Positions 11,230 through 20,964 of a DNA stretch of 64,000 nucleotides are shown here, piece by piece. Made by a program: the position numbers and the translations under genes. How positions within the stretch are numbered: the stretch's first letter is position 1; each line of letters starts with the position of its first letter. Below the pieces are notes generated by a model. That model did not search any database. It worked only from the letters and a program-made list of their open reading frames with translations, and was not told where the DNA came from. The stretch lies in assembly GCA_019671005.1 (NCBI GenBank), contig CM033745.1:44635241-44699240 (forward strand), written 5' to 3'. The stretch comes from Hibiscus mutabilis (Eukaryota > Streptophyta > Magnoliopsida > Malvales > Malvaceae).

Positions 11230-12430
11230 TGATGCTAAGCATTACTTTTGGGACGAGCCTCTTTTGTTTAAACAATGTGCAGATCAAGTTATACGCCGAT
11301 GTGTCCCTGAAGAAGAGCAACAGAATGTACTCCGGCAATGCCATTCTTCACCCTATGGAGGAAATTTTGGAGGAACCCGTACCGCGGCCAAAGTTTTGCA
11401 ATCCAGTTTGTATTGGCCAACATTGTACAAAGATACCCAAGACTTTTACAAGCAATGTGATCGTTGCCAGAGGACGGGCAATATCTCTAGACGACATGAG
11501 ATGCCGCTCTAGAACATCATCGAGGTGGAATTGTTTGATGTATGGGGGATCGATTTTATGGGACCTTTCCCATCTTCATTCGGCAACCTCTACATTCTAC
11601 TTGCCGTCGACTACGTGTCTAAATGGGTGGAGGCAGTTGTAGTTCCCAACAACGATTCCAAGACCGTGCAACGATTCTTGCAGAAAAACATATTTACACG
11701 GTTTGGGATGCCGAGAGCAATTATCAGTGACGAAGGCAAGCATTTTGACAACAGACTAATTGCCAAGATGTTGCAACGCTTCGACATATCACACAAGATC
11801 GCCACGGCATATCACCCACAAACCAACGGGCAAGCAAAAATTTCCAATCGGGAATTGAAGGGTATACTCGAGAAAGTTGTAAATCCCTCTAGGAAGGATT
11901 GGTCATTAAGACTAGATGACGCACTTTGGGCATATCGCGCTGCATTCAAAACACCCTTAGGTATGTCCCCCTTCCGACTTGTCTATGGCAAAACATTCCA
12001 TCTACCGGTGGAAATCGAACACAAAGCATATTGGGCAATCAAGACCGTGAATATGGATTGGGAAAGTGTCGGACAAAAGCATTTGTTGGACCTCAATGAG
12101 ATAGAAGAATTCCGTGCACTCGCCTATAACAATGCACGAATCTACAAGGAGAAAACAAAGCAATGGCATGACAAGAAACTATTGCCGCGGCAATTCAATC
12201 CAGGGCAGCTAGTTCTCTTATTCAATTCTCGGCTAAGACTTTTCCCGGGAAAGCTGAAATCAAGATGGTCGGGACCATTCGAAGTTGTCAAACCATTCTC
12301 CCATGGTGCTGTGATAATCAAGTCCATCTCTGACAACCATGAATTCAAAGTTAATGGACAAAGATTGAAGCACTACAATGGTGCACATGTGGAACGTAAC
12401 AAAGAAGTTGTCAACTTAGGAGATGCATGA
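11230..12430 (+). pseudogene. Integrase of Athila-1, catalytic Glu replaced
   Basis: The zinc-binding region reads QCHSSPYGGNFGG (the second His position, usually GGHFGG, is Asn) and ends CDRCQRTGN. A TAG at about 11510 separates it from the core, which is open over 11525-12430. Core: DVWGIDFMGPF carries the first Asp, IISDEGKHF the second, and 35 residues later, where D,D(35)E enzymes have Glu in NGQAE, the codon is AAA, giving NGQAK (11837-11839). The C-terminal GPFEVVKPFSHGAV and FKVNGQRLKHYNG tail is present. Enzymatically dead by inference. Confidence 0.92.
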
Positions 12431-12925
12431 GCATGCTCTCATTTCGATATTTTCTTTTTCTTTTTATTTTTTTCTTTTTATTTTTCTTCTTCTTTTGAAC
12501 TATTTTTTCCTATTATTTTCGGTTATTATTTCTCTTTATTTATTTTTGGAATTTTTAGGAGATATTTTATTTTTCTTCATTATCTTTAGTTTCCAGGTTT
12601 TCTTTTCCACAACAAGACTCACAACCACCATGCTAAGGAAATTCACTGCCGACTACTTGCCACAACAACCACAACAGAAACTGGCGATGCCCAGGCAACA
12701 GCAATGGCTTCGGCAACTACTGATGCCCATGCAAGTGAACCTACATCGACAAACATGGATCAAATCAAAGCAATGCTATTCACGCGGTACTAGCATTCAA
12801 CCACCGACTGAAAAATGAATCAAGCAAACGGCACGAAGGAAACTTATCACTCGAGGTGACGACCTCTCTGACTAACTCATTTCATTTAGTTTCTTTTAAA
12901 TTTTGTTTCACTCTTACATGCATTG

Positions 12926-12958
12926 AGGACAATGCCTCACTCGAGTTTGGGGGGGATT
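12926..12958 (+). other. Upstream purine motif of Athila-1
   Basis: TGAGGACAATGCCTCAC is followed by GAGTTTGGGGGGGATTG. It resembles the true PPT context at 13697-13730 and lies about 780 bp upstream of it. The arrangement is shared with Athila-2 and the remnant at 2281-3923. It could be a central-type PPT or a duplicated signal. Confidence 0.6.
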
Positions 12959-13264
12959 GTTATTAGTAGTTACCATGTTTAGTTACATTCATCTTAAGTA
13001 TTACATTTAGGATACATAAATTGCTTGCCATGCCTTTAGTTGGAAACAAGAATTGCTTAGATTTGATGAATATCCAATGATGACTTTGCCAATGCACTTA
13101 ATTGATAGAATTTTTATTTTAGGATAACCATGGAAAAACTTAGAATTTTACTATGATGCTAATTTTGATGAAACACTGTTGTGGTTTGATTGATTTAAGG
13201 AATTCTAGTGAACTTAGGTTGATAATTAACAAATTGGGGGATTAGAATAAAAATTGGATGAATG

Positions 13265-13444
13265 TTAGAGGTGCCCGAAATTGGCTCTAGCATGTGCTAA
13301 AAATTGATCACTAGAGGTGCCCGAAACTGGCTCTAGTATGTGTTAAAAAATTGATCGCTAGAGGTGCCCAAAACCGGCTCTAGTCGAATAAATTAACTTA
13401 ATAAAATAAAAACAAACACTAGAGGTTCCCAAAACTGGCTCTAG
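13265..13444 (+). repeat. Array of four 26-nt hairpins (CTAGAG...CTCTAG) in Athila-1
   Basis: Units at 13265-13290, 13311-13336, 13358-13383 and 13419-13444. Each opens (C/T)TAGAGGT(G/T)CCC and closes GGCTCTAG, so CTAGAG can pair with CTCTAG and CC with GG around a small internal bulge. Spacing is 46, 47 and 61 bp. Athila-2 has the matching array at 53771-53935 with 24-nt units. No coding frame explains it. Confidence 0.8.
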
Positions 13445-13717
13445 TTAAAACATGTTAAAAATAACCCAATGAAGTAATTTGAAAACCTCTTGTTTGCATA
13501 GAATCTGAAAAATCAACTTGCACACAACTCCGCACACACTCACAAAGCATTATAGTTTGATTCCGAGTAACTCCTAAGTTTTTTGAAAAATAAAAAGCCA
13601 ATCATACTTTTTGCCCCGGTTCAGAGAATTGAAATCAAGTTTAAAGCTAAGTTTGTGAAAATTGAAGCCTTGACAGGTAATTATGAGTTTGCATTGCTTG
13701 AGGAAAAGCAATAGTTC

Positions 13718-13730
13718 GAGTTTGGGGGTG
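13718..13730 (+). promoter_or_regulatory. Polypurine tract of Athila-1
   Basis: GAGTTTGGGGGTG directly precedes the TGATAAG start of the 3' LTR. Expected primer for plus-strand synthesis. Confidence 0.9.
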
Positions 13731-15328
13731 TGATAAGTGTTCAAAAGTACTATTTTTCTTACCCTTTTTACTCATATTATTGTTAGACTTAGGCTCATAT
13801 TAGTTGCATAATTAGCCATTCATGCATTAATCCATGTTTCCTTCCATCGTTGAGCTTGATTACATAATTTCGTAGTTTTTGTGGGAAAATATGCTGCTTT
13901 GGTGTGTTTTGTGCGTATATGCAGGATCACTTGCCAAAGCAAGGCTAGAGCTAGTTGCCAGGGCAATACATGAAGGATATGCCGAGCTAGTTGCCAGGGC
14001 AATACATGAAGGATATGCCGAACTAGTTGCCAGGGCAATGCATGAAGGAGACGCAGAGCCAGTTGCCAGGGCTATTGTCGACAAGAGCAAAGGTGATATG
14101 GTAGTCGAAATTGATGACTAGACAAGCCCAAGATGACGTGGAGCAAAGCCCAAACCCAAAGGAATTTGATTTCCATGAAGAGATTAAAGAAGAATTAAAT
14201 TCCAAGAAGATAGGAGAAGTTCTAGTAGGAATATAATTATAATAAAGAATTATATTCTTTAAAGATAATTTAATTCCAACTTAACTTCCTCCTCAAAGAA
14301 GAACTTTGACCTAGCCCTATAAATAAGAAGGGAATTTCGAAAACTCCATAGAGGGAGAAAGAGAGGGGATTTTGACAAGTCCAAGGAGGGCAAGAGGAGA
14401 GAATTTTCGACAAGCATCTAGGGCAAAGAGGATTTCGACAAGCCTCCTTTTTCATCCTTTTCTTTCTTGTTCAATTAGGTTCATGTTAGGGATTATTTAT
14501 CTTGTGTTTCTTTGGAACCTAGCCATGAACTAAATCTATTTGGCTATGGTTATTGTGTTTTGTGGTTGTGAGAAACTATTGGTTTTTGTTTAGGTAATAA
14601 GAATTTGCACTTTTCTATTCAAGGTTTATTCATTCTTGGTTCTTATTCTTGTTTGCGAGTGATGGGAGAGGATCTCGTGATTTCATCTATTTATCTAATA
14701 TTGGGAGATTTAGATTCAAGAAACGAATGAATATGATCTTTATTCAATCTATTGACGGTGAAGATTAATACGGCTTAGGAATAAGTTAAGGATTTCAACG
14801 GCTAAGAGGAGCGCAAGATTGGTTGATGTTCACCCTTGATTCACGCGGGGATGTATTATCAAGGCATGTACAAGTAGCTAGAGTTTCGACTTAGGGATAA
14901 GAAGAAACCATTGAAGAACGCTCTGCCGAACCTTGAAGGTTGCTGCCTAGACGCCCAAGTAGTTGCCCAACTAGTTGCCCAGGCAACCATCGATTAGGTT
15001 CCAAGGCAATCCCGTTGTGCAAGTTTCCACGGCAACTGAGTTGCCCGTGCACTCTTTTACCAAGATGATCCAATCGGCTATCACACCTCAACTCACGATA
15101 ACCCGGCCTATCTCTCTCTCATTTGATCTCATCTTTCCTTTTACTTTATTGCTTTCTAGATTAGTTATCAGTTAAACTCCTATAATCCTTTATTTGTGTT
15201 TTTACTTTTCACAGTGCAAGAGACTAGATTCTTGAAGTGGCACCAATCCCTGTGGAGACGATATCTTTTATACTATAACTTGCAACGTGTATACTTGCAC
15301 AATTGCGTAGCACTTATTACGCGCAACA
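13731..15328 (+). repeat. 3' LTR of Athila-1 (1598 bp)
   Basis: Near-identical to 5056-6655. It carries the same 36-bp tandem array (about 13948-14078), the same 80-codon frame (13879-14121), and the TATA box at 14318-14325. It ends GCGCAACA and is followed by GTAGT. Confidence 0.95.
14318..14325 (+). promoter_or_regulatory. TATA box of the Athila-1 3' LTR
   Basis: TATAAATA in the same context as 5643-5650. From this position it could drive read-out transcription into flanking DNA. Confidence 0.7.
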
Positions 15329-15333
15329 GTAGT
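15329..15333. repeat. Target site duplication GTAGT, right copy of Athila-1
   Basis: Identical to 5051-5055. Family-X LTR sequence resumes immediately after it. Confidence 0.95.
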
Positions 15334-16405
15334 TATAACAAATGCACAAAAAGTTTAACAAATTCATGAATGACATATAGGCATGTTTGGGTGATGATTT
15401 ACATAGCATTAATCACATAAAACATATTCAAAGCCATTAGTCATGATTTCATATAGCAACCATAAATCATATGAACATATCACTCCCATTGGACATAGTA
15501 ACCAATGGATATGCGGATTCCATGTACACCACAAATATCGAAAATAGGCCATAGCCTTGAGCCGTAGCTTTAAAAGATATATCCCTTACACAAACCAACC
15601 TTATCTCAGCACATATAGGCTGTAGCCCCAGACCGTTGTCCAATCCCTTACTTAGCGAGCTCAAATAACCCTATGGCATGTTAATTGTATCCAATGTCCA
15701 CAAGTTTCCAAGGATTACACATATCATCATAGTTCTTACCTTTGTGCTCGTAGGCCATATCATATCGGATCACAAATTGAGCCTTAGCTCCACATATCAT
15801 ATCATGGCATATACACATCAAAATTTACACACAACACATTTCAAAGATCATATACGAACTTTACAACATACCACATCGTTGAGAACGTACCATGCTTACC
15901 ATTAGCACCCACATATGCTTGCTCTACTTGAGCCCCTTAAACAAATGCAATTATAATTGCAAAAACGAATGCAACGGGATGACACCTTTCCTATCCCTTG
16001 ACACAACTACACTCACCTTGATTATCGATGCTTTTGAGGCCCCCGAATTACGATTCCTTTACTCCTAGCTTTAGTTGGGGATGATGGATTGATTTCCTCC
16101 AACTCTTGAGCTAGTTCCAATTTAAAGAATGCATTTGAATTAAACCTATTATCTTGCAAACGTTTTTCAAGATTACGAAAGCTTGTAGACAATTTCGAAA
16201 CAAGGAAATTAGCCTACTAACACATGGGCTTGACTTAGATGATCAAATGCTTTATTCTTGAAATTACTTCTCAAAGATCAAAGGAATCATTGAATCGATA
16301 AGGGGGCTTTACTCACCGAGCTATAGGCTTTCAAACGATGTATTGGATGGAAAGGGTGAGTTTTGTTGTCGGAAGATTGAGGATTGAATTGAGGTGCTTG
16401 CTTAG

Positions 16406-19114
16406 TGTCGTGACCATTTTTGAAACCGAAGAGTGCAAAAATAGCATGACAATTGATTCTTTGAAAAATCAGAGTTTTATTCATTTTAATTTACTTAATC
16501 TCGAAAATTAGGGTTTTTTCATATTAAAACCTTTGTTTAATTTTGAAAAACAATTTGGAGTCGCCACCAGTCACTTTGGTAGTCCGGACACCATAAAAAC
16601 AATCAGAGATTCATTTTAAAACGATTTGGGTTCGAGAGTCGATTACGTGTGGGGAAGGATTAGCATCCTCATAAACGACCGTAATCGGTACCTTATTAAT
16701 TTCACATGGCATTTTGGCATTTCTGAATAGTAATTTGAATTTAATTTAATCAATCATCATTAGTTGGATTTAAATTCCAAATGGAGATATCCTTTTACAA
16801 GGAAATACATTTTATTCGAATACGAGGTTAAGAACGTCCAAATACTTTAGGACACTCTTATTTGTATTCAAAAAATACATTTCCAATATAAAAGGTTTCT
16901 AAATGCATGATAATTTATGGTCTTGTTAATTTTAAGATCGTTCATATAAGGGCTTCAATTAATTTTATAATTGAAAGTCAAAATATTATTGATTTAAAAA
17001 TTTCTATGAGATAACACCCAAAAGAATTGGGGTACTATTGAAGTTGAAATTGATAAATAATATAATATTGCTACTTTGATTTATTTTTTCTAATTATTTA
17101 AAGTTCTAGGCGTAATTAGGCTTTAATTAATTATCTAGGTCATTTATCAAATTATAGGTGATAACATGCATTAAATGTTCCACTTAAGGGTATTTTCGGT
17201 ATAACATCTCAATACATTTGAGATACTATCCAAGCTAATACACCAAAGCTTTCCATCTATTCATATTAATTTGCTACAATTACCTCCCTAATTACTTATT
17301 TAATTCTATTTAAAGGACTCTAATCTAGGGTTCTAATTACCCTAATTAATCTAAGTGAATTAATTCTCTAACATGCACATCCTATATGATTTAATTAAAG
17401 CACACAATCAAAATAATTTAAACAATTAAATTAAATTAAAGTTGAAAAAGGATCAAATTGAATTGTTATTCGGATTTAAGAGCCAATTTACAACCCTTAG
17501 GTGACCAAAATAAAAGAAATAGAAAACTGAAGAGCCCAACTCGAATATTATCAAAACCCTGACCCAAACCCATGTATAATTGGCCCAAAAACCAGCTGAC
17601 CAGCCCAAATCCAGAGACCAGTCGGAGTGTAGACCCGCACAAAAACATGCTGATCCTCACACAACTAGGCTTCCAAAATGGCGCCGTTCTAACTCGCGCA
17701 TAAAGGGAAACCCCGAGCCAACTCGACCGTTTCAACCGATTCCTCTCTCTCTACTCTCTCTGTTCTCCAAATGCTCCCAATAGTAACAAATTATCCCAGA
17801 AAATAACCCAAAACTGATCAAAACCTCAAATTTTGACTGTGTTCTTCGCCAGTTCTTCATTTTCCCCCATTTGATCCACAAAAACCATAAAACACACTCA
17901 TTTTCTTGTTTATGAAGATCAAACCTCCCATTTCTTTAAAAGTTCATCACCAATTCTTCTAGTTTTTCACATTTTGATCTTCAACCATCGTCCCCGATAT
18001 ACTCTGGCCTGTTCGTCAGCCACCGAAGGCGACACCAGTCACTAGTCGTCGTCTCCGGTCATCTTCTTCCCCACTCTGGTCGCCTCTGTAACCTCTGGTC
18101 ACCCCTAACCTTTTTTTGGCCACTATCTGGTTTAACTCCGAACATCCCTAACCTTTCTCGGGCCATCGTGCTCAACTCCGAAGCGATATTCGACCACCGC
18201 TAAAACCCTAAACATTCCCAAAATTCTCTTTTTTTCACCTTAAACCTTAATCTAGTGCCCGATTCAACAGAATCTCTCTTCTTCCCCATCCTAAGCTACC
18301 TATCCGAAACCGAAAAAACCTTTTCTATCATTTTCTACTCCGCCGTAAAATCCTAAATTCCTCCGCATTCAACCTCAACTCCGGTGACGTTCGAAGGGCT
18401 CAACACTCAAGATAAGCATCCGAAACTACCTTAACACTTTAAATTTACTTTTCTATTTTGAATCTAAGTTTAGATCTAGATTTTGGGTTTTATATTACTG
18501 TCTTTAGCTTCCTAGGGTTTTAGACACTATTTTTATGCATTTGTTGTTGAATATGGAGCTTATTGCTTGTTTTATTGCAGGAAAACGAAATAGAGGTAGA
18601 AATATACCTCTTGATGCATGCTTTCAACTTCGGCGAGCTACCGGTGATCTTCTCCGGTCTCCAATCGGCAGCGGTTCAGATTCTAGGTAACCTCTTTGTT
18701 TTTCCCTCTCTCTTCCTTTAATGCTGGGTAATTATTGTGCCATTATTGTCTAATCATTTTTCTCTCTCTGCTATTTCTACCAGGTCAAAAGGGTGACGTC
18801 AGTTGAGCCTTCAATCCGAGTGAATGGCTCGCTGGCCAATCTCGGTTCGACACGTGGCACTACTGGGCATGAAAAAGAAGCACAAGTGGGCTCTTTTTGT
18901 TTCCTTGACCGATTCAATGTATAAATGAGTGAAAAAACAAATATATATTGGGCTTGGGATTTGTAAATGGGCCTTTCCAGATCGTAAAAAGAAATTATTA
19001 TGTAAATGGACTCTTATGTATTTAATTTGGTCTATTTGGGTGATATTTATTTATTGAATGAATAGAGAATTATATCGATATATAAAAATACTCAAACAAA
19101 ATTAGGGTCTTACA
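16406..19114 (-). repeat. 3' LTR of the Tat element (2709 bp)
   Basis: The plus strand begins TGTCGTGACCATTTTTGAAA and ends GGGTCTTACA. The first about 1.55 kb matches 28677-30225 throughout, including TTGGAGTCGCCACC and TACGTGTGGGGAAGGATTAGCA. The minus-strand PPT adjoins its right end. The left neighbour CTTAG (16401-16405) would be one target duplication, but its partner was lost with the 5' LTR. Confidence 0.9.
17690..18860 (+). other. Gene-like stretch inside the Tat LTR, antisense to the element
   Basis: On the plus strand a CT-rich run (TCTCTCTCTACTCTCTCTGT near 17742) is followed by plant-leader-like DNA with many CCG/TCCGG words. Then come splice-like sites: TTTTATTGCAG|GAAAACG near 18580, TTCTAG|GTAACC near 18686, and CTATTTCTACCAG|GTC near 18783. 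No long open frame crosses them. Part of the block (to about 30225) is present in the other LTR, so it was in the element before the last transposition. It may be captured host leader DNA or an antisense promoter region. Speculative. Confidence 0.3.
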
Positions 19115-19131
19115 ACTGCCCCTTTTTGCTC
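19115..19131 (-). promoter_or_regulatory. Polypurine tract of the Tat element
   Basis: The minus strand reads GAGCAAAAAGGGGCAGT directly before the TGTAAGACC start of the 3' LTR. Confidence 0.85.
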
Positions 19132-19307
19132 ATTGTTGTGGACAAGAATAGGGAAAAGACTGAAAAGACACGAATTTTGTTCGAACTTGTCAACTATTGC
19201 TCTGAGTTACAAGGTCTTATTCGAACTTTCTCTTTTTTCTTCTTTAGAAGCTTGAATATGTTCTTCTCATTTGGAACCTCCCAATCTTCACCAGTGAAAT
19301 CTTCTTA

Positions 19308-19859
19308 TTAGGAAAAGACATGCCAAAGGTTCAAAGGTTCATAATCCTTTAAAGCACGACTTGCCAAGAAATCTACTATAACACTTCCTTTTATTGCTTT
19401 TTGGCTTACATACACGATGTCAAATTCTGACAATAACATTTGCCAACATGCCAATCTTTTAGTCAATGCCGGTACTTCCATCATGAACTTCAATGGATCA
19501 AGGCGAGAAATTAATCAAGTAGTGTGATATAGCATGTATTGTCTGAGCCTGCGAGTTACCCAAACCAAGGCACAACATAACTTTTGGATTGGCGGGTATC
19601 GCACTTCACACTCTGTAAACTTTTTGCTCAAATAATAGATGGCTTTTTCTTTCTTCCCTGTGTCATCGTGTTGCCCCAACACACATCCCATCAAGTTTTC
19701 ATAAACTGTTAAGTAAAGGATGAGTGGTCTGTCTGGAACCAGTGCCACTAATATCGGAGCATTCGTCAAGTAATTCTTGATCCTGTCAAACGTTTCTTGG
19801 CATTTTTTCATTCTGTTCACTCGGATTACTCTTTTTAAGTAATCTGAAGATTGGATCAC
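19308..19859 (-). pseudogene. RNase H region of the Tat element, last coding segment
   Basis: Two minus-strand open pieces (19515-19859, 19308-19493) carry LILYLTVYENLMGCVLGQ, AIYYLSKKFTECEVRY, RRLRQYMLYHTT and VIVDFLASRA. The position that I recall as acidic in the family (LEKTCCAL) reads IQKLCCAL, so a catalytic acid may be lost. Downstream a typical Tat element has a second RNase H and integrase; here only about 180 bp remain before the PPT. The piece is a truncated pol, not a gene. Confidence 0.85.
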
Positions 19860-20924
19860 ATTTATCGTTCAACTAAGAGATGGACCGAAAAACATAATTC
19901 AACCTCCCATGGAACCCTCGAACCTCTTTTTGTGAACTAGGTGTTGGCAAATTCTAGATCGCCTTCACTTTGTTCGGATCTATTTCAATTCCTCTCCTGC
20001 TGACAACAAATCCTAGGAGCTTCCCTAATGTCACTCCAAAAGTGCATTTATTGGGATTGTGTTTCGACTGGTACTTCCTCAACCTCAAAAATAACTTTCT
20101 TAGATTCTGGATATGCTCTTCCTCAATCTAAGACTTAGCAATCATATCGTCTACGTGCACCTCAATCTCTTTGTGCATCATGTCATGAAACAAAGTTAAC
20201 ATTGCTCGCTGATAGGTTGCTCCGGCATTCTTTAATCCAAGAAGCATCACTTTATAACAATATGTTCCCCATAAGGCTATAAATGTCATTTTAACCATGT
20301 CTTCCGGGTTCATTTTTATCTAATTATACCCTGAAAATCCATCCATGAAGGAGAACCATGAATTCCCGATGTATTATCCACCAAGATGTCTATGTGAGGC
20401 AAAGGAAAATTGTCCTTTGGGCTGACCCTATTCAAATCTCTGAAATCTACGCACATGTGCACTTTCCCAACTTTCTTTGGTATAGGGACTATATTAGCCA
20501 CCCACTTAGGATATTGTTATACTTCGAGGAAACCTGCATCAATCTACTTTTCTACTTCTTTTATCTTAAGTACCATCTCCAGCCTTAATCTCCCGAGCTT
20601 CTGTTGAACTGATTTACATTTAGGCCTTATGGGTAACTTGTGTACCACTATGTCAGTGTTTAATGCAGGCATATCTTGATATGACCAGGAAAAGACATCT
20701 TTAAACTCTTGCAACAAGTCAATAAGCCATTGTCTAGCTTCTGGCAAGAAAGCAGTCCCTATTTTCACTTCTTTCTTGGTTTCATCTGTTCCCAAGTTGA
20801 GGATATCTAATTCCTCTTTGTGAGGTAGGATCTTCTTGTCTTCTTTTTCCACTAACCTCAGTAATTCTTCAGGGGATTCATATTCTGTTTCATCTTCCAC
20901 CTCATTGACTTCTATTAGACACAC
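19860..20924 (-). pseudogene. Reverse transcriptase region of the Tat element
   Basis: Minus-strand pieces: upstream linker 20544-20924 (SPEELLRLVEKEDKKILPHK, FSWSYQDMPALNTDIVVHKL), fingers 20316-20501 (IVPIPKKVGKVHMCVDFRDL, KDNFPLPHIDILVDN), and palm 20128-20313 (GLKNAGATYQRAM and catalytic HVDDMIAKS). Several stops and frameshifts separate them. The two Asp of the active site are still present. It would copy the element RNA; as it stands it is inactive. Confidence 0.88.
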
Positions 20925-20964
20925 TAGGGCTCAGAACCTACTCTAGGATTAGGTTTAGGATCAT

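Larger units (their letters stand above)
12431..13730 (+). other. Athila-1 3' noncoding region
   Basis: A T-rich stretch (12440-12600) is followed by a short Gln-rich frame with no recognised domain (12627-12818), a conserved GAGGTGACGACCTCTC block near 12853 (also in Athila-2 near 53427), the upstream purine motif, and the hairpin array. Athila elements in other plants can carry an envelope-like gene here; I find no transmembrane envelope-like frame. Confidence 0.75.
5056..15328 (+). mobile_element. Athila-1: complete but coding-dead Athila gypsy retrotransposon
   Basis: The 10.3-kb element has two LTRs (5056-6655, 13731-15328), a tRNA-Asp PBS, gag, protease, reverse transcriptase, RNase H, integrase, a noncoding 3' region, a PPT, and GTAGT duplications on both sides. 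Domain order PR-RT-RH-INT and the Athila-like motifs (DLGAS protease, FMDDF RT) place it in Ty3/gypsy, Athila lineage. Hand comparison of the first roughly 770 bp of the two LTRs gave about 20 differences (about 2.6%), suggesting a fairly recent insertion. Even so the coding region has at least one frameshift and eight premature stops. It sits inside LTR X1. Confidence 0.95.
3924..16405 (-). mobile_element. Family-X gypsy LTR copy X1, minus strand, split by Athila-1
   Basis: The plus strand begins TGTAACACCCCC at 3924, and TGTTACTGG occurs about 50 bp in. The same opening, TGTAATACCCC with TGTTACTGG, starts copy X2 at 34058. Sequence runs to 5055, is interrupted by Athila-1 (5056-15328), and resumes at 15329. 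The part near 16020-16110 (CTCACCTTGATTATCGATG, then TTTACTCCTAGCTTT) matches X2 near 48800-48910. The copy is truncated at 16405 by the Tat element. About 2.2 kb of X1 sequence remains. Noncoding. Confidence 0.75.

Noticed and set aside
13265..13444. CRISPR array
   Set aside because: Units are 24-26 nt with irregular 20-35 bp spacers, but the units are hairpins inside a plant retrotransposon, spacers are not comparable, and no cas-like gene is present.
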